Part shown: positions 17,002 to 25,482 of the stretch, one piece after another
Numbering within the stretch: position 1 is the first letter of the stretch
Layout: the number at the start of each line of letters is the position of its first letter
NCBI RefSeq assembly: GCF_018882415.1
Contig: NZ_JACVOL010000001.1
Location: forward strand, 396,253 to 460,252
Direction of reading: 5' to 3'
Length of the DNA: 64,000 nt
Source: Polynucleobacter sp. 86C-FISCH
GTDB taxonomy: Bacteria; Pseudomonadota; Gammaproteobacteria; Burkholderiales; Burkholderiaceae
Notes under the pieces: generated by a model
Seen by the model: only the letters and a program-made list of their open reading frames with translations
The model's database searches: none
What the model was told of the DNA's origin: nothing
Program-made: the position numbers and the translations under genes

Positions 17002-18195
17002 TTACTTCGTAAATGCAATACCGCGCTCTTTTAAGGATGCGACTTGATCATTACTTAGGCCGATGCTTTTTAGAATCTCATCAGTGTTCTGGCCAATGTC
17101 TGGGGCAAGTGTCTTAATAGATCCCGGTGTGCGAGATAGCTTTGGAATCACTCCAGGCACATCCACCTTGGTTCCGTCTTGCATCTGAATAGTCTGAATA
17201 TTTTCCCTGGCTTTGTAATGGGGGTCACTGGCTATATCAGCAACGGTATAAATTCTGCCGGCAGGCACTGCAACGGAGTCCAGCGTCTCCAATGCCTTCG
17301 TAGTGCTAACTGTCTTGGTCCATTCACCAATCGCCTGGTCTAGTTCAGCAACCCGTTTTACACGACCATCGTTATTTTCTAGCTGGGGATCATTACCTAA
17401 GTCATCTCGACTGATGACTGTCATGAGGCGTTTAAAAATACTGTCGCCATTACCAGCAACCAATACATAACCACCATCAGCACATTGATAGGCATTGGTT
17501 GGAGCAATGCCCGGCATAGCACTGCCAGCAGCCTGGCGTACCTCACCAAAAGCACTGTACTCAGGTAACAAGCTTTCCATACAGTTAAATACCGCCTCAT
17601 ATAAAGCGATATCAATGATTTGGCCTTTCCCGCTATTGTGTCGCTCTTGCAGTGCCAACAAAATACCAATCACACCATGTAAAGAGGCCAAGGTATCACC
17701 AATACTGATACCCACACGAACAGGTACTCTGCCAGGCTCAGCAGTGAGATGACGTAAGCCACCCATGGCTTCTGCGACAACACCAAATCCTGGTTTATTT
17801 CTGTATGGACCAGTCTGACCGTAACCGCTAATACGCAGAACAATCAGTTTAGGATTGAGCTCGAGTAATTTTTCTGGATCAAGGCCCCAACCCTCTAATG
17901 TTCCAGGGCGAAAGTTTTCAATTAATACGTCTGCTTCTTTTAGTAGGGTTCTGACAATATCTTGAGCTTCTGCCTCTCTCAAATCCAAAGAGAGTGAACG
18001 CTTATTGCGCGATTGCACTTGCCACCAAATTGATGTGCCGTCTTTTAACAGTCGCCATTTACGCAAGGCATCGCCAACCTTGGGCGGCTCGATCTTAATA
18101 ACATCAGCTCCAAAATCTGCCAATGTTTTAGCAGCAAATGGCCCAGCAATAAGCTGCCCCATCTCGACGACCTTTAACTTTGCTAACGGCTCCAT
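17002..18195 (-). CDS. CaiB/BaiF (family III) CoA-transferase
   Basis: 397 aa, normal for the family. Motifs: VVEMGQLIAGPFAAKTLADFGADVIKIE at the N-terminus, NKRSLSLDLR, ENFRPGTLEGWGL and catalytic Asp D167 in VGISIGDTLAS. It moves CoA between carboxylic acids. First gene of the operon with the HMGL-like lyase, VOC protein and a small protein, and divergent from a LysR gene (111-base gap), which probably controls it. The acid substrate is not evident. Confidence 0.92.
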   Translation of the reverse strand: MEPLAKLKVVEMGQLIAGPFAAKTLADFGADVIKIEPPKVGDALRKWRLLKDGTSIWWQVQSRNKRSLSLDLREAEAQDIVRTLLKEADVLIENFRPGTLEGWGLDPEKLLELNPKLIVLRISGYGQTGPYRNKPGFGVVAEAMGGLRHLTAEPGRVPVRVGISIGDTLASLHGVIGILLALQERHNSGKGQIIDIALYEAVFNCMESLLPEYSAFGEVRQAAGSAMPGIAPTNAYQCADGGYVLVAGNGDSIFKRLMTVISRDDLGNDPQLENNDGRVKRVAELDQAIGEWTKTVSTTKALETLDSVAVPAGRIYTVADIASDPHYKARENIQTIQMQDGTKVDVPGVIPKLSRTPGSIKTLAPDIGQNTDEILKSIGLSNDQVASLKERGIAFTK

Positions 18196-18306
18196 ACATT
18201 CCCCTGAATTACTTTTATGCCAATTTACCCTTCTTCATAAAAGCTGAAAATTGCTATTAATGGGCATATCCTTCTCATTTTGCGAAGGTATAGGTAGAAT
18301 CACCCC

Positions 18307-19224
18307 ATGAAATCCCCGCTAAACCCCGCCAGAGTCGACTTTGTTACCCTCAAGCTATTCTGCGCCATTGTCCAATCTGGCAGCATTACCAAGGGCGCAA
18401 GTGAATGCAACTTAGCCCTTTCAGCAGCCAGTAGACGGATTTCTGAATTTGAAGAGACTGTAGGCATGGCACTCCTCGATCGATCGGTCAAAGGGGTCAC
18501 GCTGACACATGCAGGTCACGCTGTCATGCAACATGCTCTGAGGTTATTTCAGGGCTTTGAACAATTGAGTAATGAGTTGGGCGAATACTCCAAAGGTGTC
18601 AAAGGTCATGTGAGACTTTGGGCCAACATGTCTGCCCTAACGGAGTTTCTGCCATCAGCTTTAGCAAGCTTTTTAAAAGACTATCCAGAGATACGAGTCG
18701 AAGTAGAAGAGCAACTCAGCGGCGATATCGTGAGAGCACTCATGGATGGCATTGCTGACATTGGTGTTTTTGCTGAAGGCCCTATTACCACTGGATTAGA
18801 AACTAACATTATGGGCAAAGACCAGTTGGTCATTGCTTGCAGCAAAGATCATCCCCTAAGCAAAAGAAAAAGCATTTCATTTGAAGAGTGTCTTGCATAT
18901 GATTTTGTAGGACTTAATCGGGGTAGCTCCCTACTTGAGCTCACATCTCGTAGTGCCGAGAGGTTGGGCAAGCAAATGAGTTTACGTATTCAGGTTCGTA
19001 GCTACGATGCGATGTGCCAAATGATTGCTGTCAATTTAGGAATTGGTGTATTGCCCATTCAGGCTTGCGCAGCTCAAATTAAGGCCATGGGATTAAAGGT
19101 GGTTGAATTAGAAGATGCCTGGGCAAAGCGTAACTTATTAGTAGCGACCAAGGCGGGGATTAACCATTCTCCAGCAACTAAGCTACTGAGCCAGCATTTA
19201 CTGGGCAAACAGCACTCTATGTAA
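18307..19224 (+). CDS. LysR-family transcriptional regulator
   Basis: 305 aa. The N-terminal winged HTH (about 10-70) reads FVTLKLFCAIVQSGSITKGASECNLALSAASRRISEFEE in overlapping parts, the LysR hallmark. An effector-binding domain follows from about 95. Divergent from the CoA-transferase operon, the usual arrangement for a regulator and its target. The ligand is unknown and may be the acid or CoA-ester handled by that operon. Confidence 0.92.
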   Translation: MKSPLNPARVDFVTLKLFCAIVQSGSITKGASECNLALSAASRRISEFEETVGMALLDRSVKGVTLTHAGHAVMQHALRLFQGFEQLSNELGEYSKGVKGHVRLWANMSALTEFLPSALASFLKDYPEIRVEVEEQLSGDIVRALMDGIADIGVFAEGPITTGLETNIMGKDQLVIACSKDHPLSKRKSISFEECLAYDFVGLNRGSSLLELTSRSAERLGKQMSLRIQVRSYDAMCQMIAVNLGIGVLPIQACAAQIKAMGLKVVELEDAWAKRNLLVATKAGINHSPATKLLSQHLLGKQHSM

Positions 19225-19251
19225 ATTCTTGAGTGAATTTATCAAGCGCTC

Positions 19252-19275
19252 ATTTGTATGACATGTCATACAAAT
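19252..19275. promoter_or_regulatory. 24-bp perfect palindrome
   Basis: Arms ATTTGTATGACA and TGTCATACAAAT are exact inverse complements with no spacer. It lies between the LysR stop and the ATG of the small gene at 19293 (17 bases). It lacks a trailing T-run, so it is a better operator candidate than terminator. Confidence 0.7.
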
Positions 19276-19292
19276 AGGCATAAGATGAACTT

Positions 19293-19529
19293 ATGACAAT
19301 TTTATTTCTACTGCTTTCTCCCGCATTATTTGCTTTGTTCTGGATTGTTCGATTTCAGATCTGCAGTGCTCGCCGTAGGCGCCTTGTAGACACTTATGGC
19401 ATTGACTCCAAAAAACTCAGAAAGCTGAGCTGCAGGGAAGTCACCAAACTTCGCAAGCAGATCGAAGAATTAGAGGAAAAGAAGGATGCCTTTGGCCTTG
19501 AATCAGCTGTTCGACCATACAGACCATAA
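19293..19529 (+). CDS. Small membrane-anchored protein, unknown
   Basis: 78 aa, not recognised. One N-terminal hydrophobic segment (TILFLLLSPALFALFWIVRF) is followed by a basic stretch (RRRRL) and a charged, coiled-coil-like helix (LRKLSCREVTKLRKQIEELEEKKD). The layout predicts a cytoplasmic helix tethered to the inner membrane. It follows a 24-bp palindrome and precedes uspA by 78 bases on the same strand. Confidence 0.55.
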   Translation: MTILFLLLSPALFALFWIVRFQICSARRRRLVDTYGIDSKKLRKLSCREVTKLRKQIEELEEKKDAFGLESAVRPYRP

Positions 19530-19607
19530 AACAGTCTGGAATCATTGTTGACTCGCTCTATTTGACTTAAACTGAGTAAAGAATTCATAAATAACGAAAG
19601 GGTAAAA

Positions 19608-20033
19608 ATGAAAGTGCTACTTCCTGTGGATGGCTCCAAATCCTCCTTGAATGCCGCTAAATATGTGGCCAAAATGGCTAAGAATTCACGCAGCCCTGTA
19701 ACAGTGACGCTAGTCAGTGTCCATGATGACATTGGTCTTGGCCACGTTAAGCAATTCGTAGCCAAAAACGTAGTGGATGACTACCTTCGTGAAGTGAGCG
19801 AAAAAGAATTAAAACCAGCGCAGAAAGTATTGGATACTGCCAAGGTAAAACACAATATGGCTATTAGGCGCGGTCAAATCTCAGCAGAAATCATTGCTTT
19901 GGCTAATAAAGACAAAGTTGACATGATTGTGATGGGCGTTAAAGGTCGTAGCGGCATCTTGGATGTTTTGGTTGGCTCAGTTGCTCAGCGCGTTTCTAGC
20001 TCAGCAAAGCAACCTGTTTTATTGGTAAAGTAA
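19608..20033 (+). CDS. Universal stress protein (UspA family)
   Basis: 141 aa, a single Usp domain. It starts KVLLPVDGSKSS and ends with the ATP-binding pattern G-V-K-G-R-S-G, then GSVAQRV and a final beta strand QPVLLVK, so it is of the nucleotide-binding type. ATG follows GAAAGGGTAAAA, a good ribosome site. A stress or energy-state role is known only at family level. Confidence 0.93.
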   Translation: MKVLLPVDGSKSSLNAAKYVAKMAKNSRSPVTVTLVSVHDDIGLGHVKQFVAKNVVDDYLREVSEKELKPAQKVLDTAKVKHNMAIRRGQISAEIIALANKDKVDMIVMGVKGRSGILDVLVGSVAQRVSSSAKQPVLLVK

Positions 20034-20058
20034 TTTCAGCATTTTTAGTATCTAGCTT

Positions 20059-20083
20059 AGTTGGTTGCCACCGGCAACCAACT
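20059..20083 (+). terminator. Strong hairpin after uspA
   Basis: An 11-bp perfect stem (AGTTGGTTGCC / GGCAACCAACT) with a 3-base loop, 25 bases past the uspA stop. The downstream tail CTTCTGAT is only weakly T-rich, so it may be a terminator or a 3'-end stabiliser. Confidence 0.6.
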
Positions 20084-20145
20084 CTTCTGATCACACCATG
20101 ATTCCAAAGCGTTAGCTCCTCAAGAGACTCCTGATCGCAAAACAG

Positions 20146-20682
20146 ATGGTGAAGATAAATCCAAACCGTTCGACCCTTGTTTTAATCGACTTACAAAGTC
20201 GCTTGATGCCTTCCATTCATCAGGGAGAAGAGGTGCTTAAGCAATCCATCAAGATCGCTAAAATCGCCAAGCTTCTAGACATCCCTGTTATTGGCACAGA
20301 ACAAAGTCCGCAAAGTCTGGGGCATAACGTTGATGTAATTACCCAGTTCTGCAAAACCACCGTAGCAAAAGAACACTTTGATGCTTGCCAGGATGGACTC
20401 ATCAATGCCCTATCTAAAAATAGAGAACATCTGATTCTTGCTGGATGTGAAACACACGTATGCGTAATGCAAACCGCTTTAGAGCTAATGCGGCAGAACT
20501 TTAAGGTTTCTATTTTGGTAGATGCAGTTGGGTCACGTAGATCCCTGGATCGAGATATCGCCCTTCATCGCCTTGGCTCTTCTGGAGCAACACTTCTTAC
20601 TACTGAGATGCTAGCCTTTGAATGGCTGGGAAATGCCTCTAATGAATCCTTTAAGGATGCATTAGAGATCATTAAATCCTAG
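20146..20682 (+). CDS. Isochorismatase-fold cysteine hydrolase (YcaC-like)
   Basis: 178 aa. The catalytic triad pattern of the isochorismatase/nicotinamidase superfamily is complete: D15 (LVLIDLQSRL), K75 (VAKEHFDA) and C106 (ETHVCVMQTA). The short form without a metal-binding loop fits the YcaC-related hydrolases. The substrate is unknown; nicotinamidase is less likely because the D-x-H metal motif is missing. It stands alone between uspA and a convergent efflux operon. Confidence 0.87.
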   Translation: MVKINPNRSTLVLIDLQSRLMPSIHQGEEVLKQSIKIAKIAKLLDIPVIGTEQSPQSLGHNVDVITQFCKTTVAKEHFDACQDGLINALSKNREHLILAGCETHVCVMQTALELMRQNFKVSILVDAVGSRRSLDRDIALHRLGSSGATLLTTEMLAFEWLGNASNESFKDALEIIKS

Positions 20683-20704
20683 GTTTGTGATTAACTTAGT
20701 TAAC

Positions 20705-21028
20705 TCAGGCAGTTGATTTAGCAATAAAGAATGCTTTTGGTACTGGTGTACACCAAACCACACCATCGCCGACTTGCCCAGTCTGACATACCGTCACAAT
20801 GCGATCCATCAGCACTTCAGCAACTTCATCATTACAAATAATCTCTACTCGTACTTTTGCTGAGTAATCAGTCAATTCATCTTTGATATTTGCTTTACTG
20901 GTTTTGGATGGCGCACTACAACCCTCCACCTTGGCGACTGTCATTCCCGGAAACCCAGGGGCCTCCATCAGAGCTGTTCGTAAAGCAGGTAATTTATTTG
21001 GGCGTATGACCGCCTTGACTTCCATCAT
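20705..21028 (-). CDS. PII-like signalling protein attached to the RND efflux operon
   Basis: 107 aa. A PII fold is indicated by KAVIRPNKLPALRTAL, the T-loop region TVAKVEGCSAPSKTSK and the B-loop signature TGQVGDGVVW (classical PII: TGxxGDGkI). The uridylylated Tyr of GlnB is absent and the T-loop carries a Cys. It overlaps the CusA/CzcA gene by 4 bases, so it is co-transcribed with the pump. A PII-NG group linked to heavy-metal RND pumps is known; this protein fits it by context. It may sense metal or nucleotide and modulate the pump (inference). Confidence 0.85.
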   Translation of the reverse strand: MMEVKAVIRPNKLPALRTALMEAPGFPGMTVAKVEGCSAPSKTSKANIKDELTDYSAKVRVEIICNDEVAEVLMDRIVTVCQTGQVGDGVVWCTPVPKAFFIAKSTA

Positions 21029-24000
21029 GCTTCCACCTCTTTGTCTTCAAACCATCTGTATAGAACGGGCAATACTAATAAAGTGAGCGCTGTAGAGGTA
21101 AGCAATCCTGCAATCACCACAGCAGCCAGGGGGCGAGTCACTTCTGATCCAGGACCGCCTGAGAACAGCATTGGCACTAATGCCAACATCGCCACTGACG
21201 CAGTCATCATGACCGGCCTGAATCGATGGCCGCAACCATGCAGAAGCGCATCTTCCATACTGTAACCATCTTCACGTAACTGCTTAATAAAGGAGATCAA
21301 CACCACACCATTGAGTACGGCGATACCCCACAAGTTAATAAATCCTACCGCTGCTGGTACCGAGAGGTACTCACCTGTAATGAATAAGCCAAACACGCCA
21401 CCAATCGATGCAAATGGCAGAACCAAAATAATGAGGCCTGCCAAACGAAGTGACTTAAACAACATAAATAATAAGAAGAATATAGCTAAGACCGTCAAAG
21501 GAATAATGACCATTAAGCGAGCCATCGCTCTTTGCATGTTTTCAAACTGACCGCCCCATTGCAAGGTATAGCCTTGGGGTAGCTCCACATTCTTCGCAAT
21601 CAACTCTTGGGCCTCTTTTACAAAGCCACCCAAATCGCGCCCCTCCACATTCACACCAACCACCAAACGACGCTTGCCAGACTCACGGGAGATCTGGGCA
21701 GGACCTTCTACCAAGGAAATTTCAGCCAAGTCACGCATCAATACTTGTGCACCATCCGGAGAATGCAAAATAATATTTTCAATGGCATCAATATTGTTTC
21801 TGTAAGGGCTTGGGTAGCGCAGAACCAATGGGAAGCGACGCTCTCCCTCATAGACAGTGCTCGCTTGCTTACCGCCGATAGCCGTTTCAATAACTTCGTT
21901 CACATCAGAAACATTAATGCCGTAGCGCGCAATCGCATCACGATCAATTTTGATGTTCAGATAGTTCTGACCAGAGGCCTGCTCAATACGTAAGTCGTTG
22001 CTACCCTTCATCTTGGTCAGGATTTGACCAATTTGCGAACCGAGTTTTTGCAAGACAGGTAATTCGTCACCAAAGATTTTGACCGCTACTTGTGAGCGCA
22101 CACCAGAGACCATCTCATCTACCCTAGCTGCAATCGGTTGGGAGATTGCCAATTCGATTCCGGGCAAGGTTTTGAGCTTCTCACGAATTTGTTGTGCAAT
22201 TTCTTCCTGACTTAAATCTCTATCACCTATAGGTTTGAGCGTCACGATAGGATCAGACTCATTCGGCTGACCTGGATCAGCAGGAGACTCGCCTTTACCC
22301 AGCCGGGAGACTGCCATCTCAACACCGGGAATAGTCATGATGCGTTTAATCGCTTCGAACTCTAATTTAATAGACTCATCCAAAGAGATATTTGGCGCAC
22401 GAACAATCACCGGGGTAATCGAGCCTTCTTGCATCACCGGAATAAAGGCTTTACCCAGCATTACAAACCCAACCAAACTAATGCCAAGGGCAATAATGGC
22501 TCGCTTGACTACCAATTTAGGATTAGCCAAACACCAATGCAGCCAACGCTCGTAGGGAGCGCGCATTTTTTTAACTATCTTGGTGTCATCCTCACCACCA
22601 CCCTTCAAGATATAAGAGCATAAGACCGGGGATAAGGTAAATGACAGAATCAAAGAGATCGTTAAGGCGATAGCAATCGTAATTGCCATCGGTGCGAACA
22701 TCTTGCCTTCCATGCCCTCGAGTGAGAGCAATGGCATAAAGACCAGAATGATGATGCCCACACCAAAGAGTACAGGTTTACCAACTTCTGATGCCGCCTC
22801 TAAGATGATCCTGTTTTTAGATTCGCCGCCTTTAAGACGTTCACCCAATTTTGCGAAGGTGTTCTCCACTACCACCACAGAGCCGTCCACCATAATGCCG
22901 ATCGCAATGGCTAGACCCCCTAATGACATCAAGTTCGCTGAAATTCCATAACGGTTCATGACCAAGAAAGTGAGCAACGGCGTGAGCAGCAGCGTGGCGA
23001 CCACAATCAGAGATGAACGCACATCCCCTAGGAAGAGGAATAGCAAAATAATCACCAGAATTACGCCTTCAACCAGCACTTTTGCCACGTTGAACATAGC
23101 GGCATTCACCAAATCGGTACGGTCGTAGAAAGGCACGATCTGCAAGCCATCTGGTAGCAGCTTACCTTCGTTAATTTCTTCAACTTTGAGCTTAATGCGA
23201 TTAACTACATCTCGCGCATTACCGCCACGGATCATCTGAATAATGCCGGCAACACTTTCCGTGTAGCCATTCTTAATAGCGGCACCCTGACGAATCTCAC
23301 TACCAATCCTCACTTCGGCAACGTTCTTAACGTATACCGGGATACCCTTCACTTCTTTCAGAATAATCTTGCCAATATCTTCTGGCTTAGTAATTAAGCC
23401 TAAACCACGAATGAGATAGCGCTCTGCATAAGTGGGTAATTGACCGCCACCAGAGTTTGCATTATTCCTGGCAAGTGCTTGGTAGACCTCTTGCAAGCTA
23501 ATTTGATAGTGACGCAAGCGCTCAGGATTGACCAAGACTTGATACTCTCTGGCGTAACCACCCTGAGTATTAATCTCGGCTACACCAGGAATAGAGCGCA
23601 GCATAGGACGCACAATCCAATCTTGCACTGCACGTCGATCAGAAAGCTCGTCCACTGAAAGCTCGCGATGTCGATCTGATGGATGATCAATGGTGTACTG
23701 ATATACCTCACCTAAACCTGTAGATGGTGGTGCTAATACAGGGGTGATACCCACTGGCATTCTTGAAGCAACTTCAATTAATCGCTCTGTGACTAATTGA
23801 CGGGCAAAGTAAATATCGGTTTTTTCCGTAAACACCAAGGTAATGACGGAGATACCATTGCGGTTTAAAGAACGCATCTCAATTAGACCAGGCAAACCTG
23901 TCATGGCCAATTCAATAGGGATGGTTACAAAACGCTCAACCTCTTCTGGTGATTTTCCAGGAGCTTCTGCAGCAACCTGAACTTGAACGTTCGTTACGTC

Positions 24001-24120
24001 CGGAAATGCATCAACAGACAGTCGTTTGGTAGCCAAAAGTCCGGCAACGAGCAATACGATGGCAATAATCACCACCAATAGGCGTTGCTGTAACGAGAGG
24101 CGAACGATTCTTTCAATCAT
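21025..24120 (-). CDS. Heavy-metal RND efflux pump (CusA/CzcA family)
   Basis: 1,031 aa, normal length for the inner-membrane, proton-driven pump of tripartite metal export. It starts IERIVRLSLQQRLLVVIIAIVLLVAG. TM4 carries AIGIMVDGSVVVVEN, with a single Asp before the Glu as in CusA and without the extra Asp seen in CzcA. Large periplasmic loops and twelve TM segments are evident. The metal is not certain: the Asp pattern leans to the CusA side, while the general sequence is CzcA-like. It follows the adaptor gene by 15 bases and overlaps the PII-like gene. Confidence 0.93.
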   Translation of the reverse strand: MIERIVRLSLQQRLLVVIIAIVLLVAGLLATKRLSVDAFPDVTNVQVQVAAEAPGKSPEEVERFVTIPIELAMTGLPGLIEMRSLNRNGISVITLVFTEKTDIYFARQLVTERLIEVASRMPVGITPVLAPPSTGLGEVYQYTIDHPSDRHRELSVDELSDRRAVQDWIVRPMLRSIPGVAEINTQGGYAREYQVLVNPERLRHYQISLQEVYQALARNNANSGGGQLPTYAERYLIRGLGLITKPEDIGKIILKEVKGIPVYVKNVAEVRIGSEIRQGAAIKNGYTESVAGIIQMIRGGNARDVVNRIKLKVEEINEGKLLPDGLQIVPFYDRTDLVNAAMFNVAKVLVEGVILVIILLFLFLGDVRSSLIVVATLLLTPLLTFLVMNRYGISANLMSLGGLAIAIGIMVDGSVVVVENTFAKLGERLKGGESKNRIILEAASEVGKPVLFGVGIIILVFMPLLSLEGMEGKMFAPMAITIAIALTISLILSFTLSPVLCSYILKGGGEDDTKIVKKMRAPYERWLHWCLANPKLVVKRAIIALGISLVGFVMLGKAFIPVMQEGSITPVIVRAPNISLDESIKLEFEAIKRIMTIPGVEMAVSRLGKGESPADPGQPNESDPIVTLKPIGDRDLSQEEIAQQIREKLKTLPGIELAISQPIAARVDEMVSGVRSQVAVKIFGDELPVLQKLGSQIGQILTKMKGSNDLRIEQASGQNYLNIKIDRDAIARYGINVSDVNEVIETAIGGKQASTVYEGERRFPLVLRYPSPYRNNIDAIENIILHSPDGAQVLMRDLAEISLVEGPAQISRESGKRRLVVGVNVEGRDLGGFVKEAQELIAKNVELPQGYTLQWGGQFENMQRAMARLMVIIPLTVLAIFFLLFMLFKSLRLAGLIILVLPFASIGGVFGLFITGEYLSVPAAVGFINLWGIAVLNGVVLISFIKQLREDGYSMEDALLHGCGHRFRPVMMTASVAMLALVPMLFSGGPGSEVTRPLAAVVIAGLLTSTALTLLVLPVLYRWFEDKEVEA

Positions 24121-24135
24121 TTACTTATCCACCCG

Positions 24136-25482
24136 TTATCCGCCACTAAGCTGACGCTTACGCTCTGTATTTAAGTGATAAGCACCTTCAATAGCAATCT
24201 CTTGGCCCTCTTTGAGACCTGATATCACTGGACGATATCCTTTGCCCTCTGGACCGAGCTTGACGGCCACCATGCGATAAGTGTCATCATCCAATCTCAC
24301 AAAAACGTGGTCATGGTTATCTTCTCGAACGATGGCGGCTAAAGGCACTACTAACTTATCAACCGGCTGACTCTCAATTAACATGGTTGCCAACATTCCG
24401 GGTTTAATTTGGCCCTCTTTGTTCGCTAATTCCATACGCACCACCACAGTACGTGTTTGCGGATTCACAATCGAATCTACGTGAGCAACCACACCTTCAA
24501 TATCTTGATTACGTAGAGCCGGAATAATGACCGATGCTTTTTGACCTTTATGGATCAAATAAGAATTACTCTCCGGAACTTCCGAGACCGCCCACAATGT
24601 GCTGAGATCTGCAACAGTAAATAAGGCGTCTGCTGGCTGCACTACCTGACCTTTATTGATCTTACGCTCTACGATTTCACCAGGAATGGTGGCGATCACG
24701 TTATTAATAGACTCAATCACTCCAGACTTTGCAAGGCGATCAATGCTCGCTTGATCCATGCCCTGCACCCTGAGCTGATCATTCGCAGCGCGGAACTCTG
24801 CTTTAGCGCTACTGGCCTCAGCTTCGCGCCTTTGCAGTTCTGCAAGAGCAATCACATCTTCCTTGTAAAGAATTTTTGCACGATTAGCAGCTTGATCAGC
24901 CAATTGACTAGCGCTCTTCGCTTTTAAGTAAGCCAGTTGCGATTGTGTTAATTCAGTAGAAGTAATTTTGGCTAATACATCGCCCTGCTTCACAATCTGA
25001 CCAGGCACAGCCAGAATTTCCGAAACACGACCCGTAACGTTAGCGCCAATACGAGATAAAAAGAGCTCGTTGAAATCAATTCGGCCAGAAGCGCGCAACT
25101 CTTCTACAAAAGGCGATATCTGAACCTTGCCATCGGCAATCATCTTTTGAAGATCTTCATTCACTACAACTATATTGGGATCTTGCACTGATTTAATTGC
25201 TGGGCTTCTATCAAATACGTTGAAGTAATTCAGAATAATGATGAATGCGCAGAACCAAGGCAGATAGAACATACCTTTTTTAAACCAATGCGGCGATTTG
25301 TCATATCGACCAGTAACTGCAGGCACATGCTCACCAAGCCATTGATGGGCTTGTGCATACAACTGATTCTGAGTCTGCAGAATTTGGCCGAATAATTCCT
25401 TCTTATGGAATTTAATCTTTCGCACCAAAAAGGTCTTCCAGACTTTTACCTTTTTCAGCATGGCTGCTAACTCTTGGTTCAT
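24136..25482 (-). CDS. RND efflux periplasmic adaptor (membrane-fusion protein) with N-terminal extension
   Basis: 448 aa from ATG 25482, which forms an ATGA overlap with the stop of the TolC-like gene; the frame extends to 25512. Unusually, about 65 residues of charged, Trp-rich sequence precede a membrane anchor (MFYLPWFCAFIIILNYFNVF). Standard adaptor parts follow: barrel-sandwich half (GANVTGRVSEILAVPGQIVKQGDVLAKI), alpha-hairpin (SQLADQAANRAKILYKEDVIALAELQ in part), second lipoyl half (IPGEIVERKINKGQVV) and a membrane-proximal domain ending in EGAYHLNTE. It would link the CusA/CzcA pump to the outer-membrane channel. Confidence 0.92.
   Translation of the reverse strand: MNQELAAMLKKVKVWKTFLVRKIKFHKKELFGQILQTQNQLYAQAHQWLGEHVPAVTGRYDKSPHWFKKGMFYLPWFCAFIIILNYFNVFDRSPAIKSVQDPNIVVVNEDLQKMIADGKVQISPFVEELRASGRIDFNELFLSRIGANVTGRVSEILAVPGQIVKQGDVLAKITSTELTQSQLAYLKAKSASQLADQAANRAKILYKEDVIALAELQRREAEASSAKAEFRAANDQLRVQGMDQASIDRLAKSGVIESINNVIATIPGEIVERKINKGQVVQPADALFTVADLSTLWAVSEVPESNSYLIHKGQKASVIIPALRNQDIEGVVAHVDSIVNPQTRTVVVRMELANKEGQIKPGMLATMLIESQPVDKLVVPLAAIVREDNHDHVFVRLDDDTYRMVAVKLGPEGKGYRPVISGLKEGQEIAIEGAYHLNTERKRQLSGG

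Noticed and set aside
20739..20756. GGTACTGGTGTACACC resembling the lux-box-like region at 10385-10400
   Set aside because: It lies inside the conserved C-terminal coding region of the PII-like gene (VVWCTPVP), so codons explain it.
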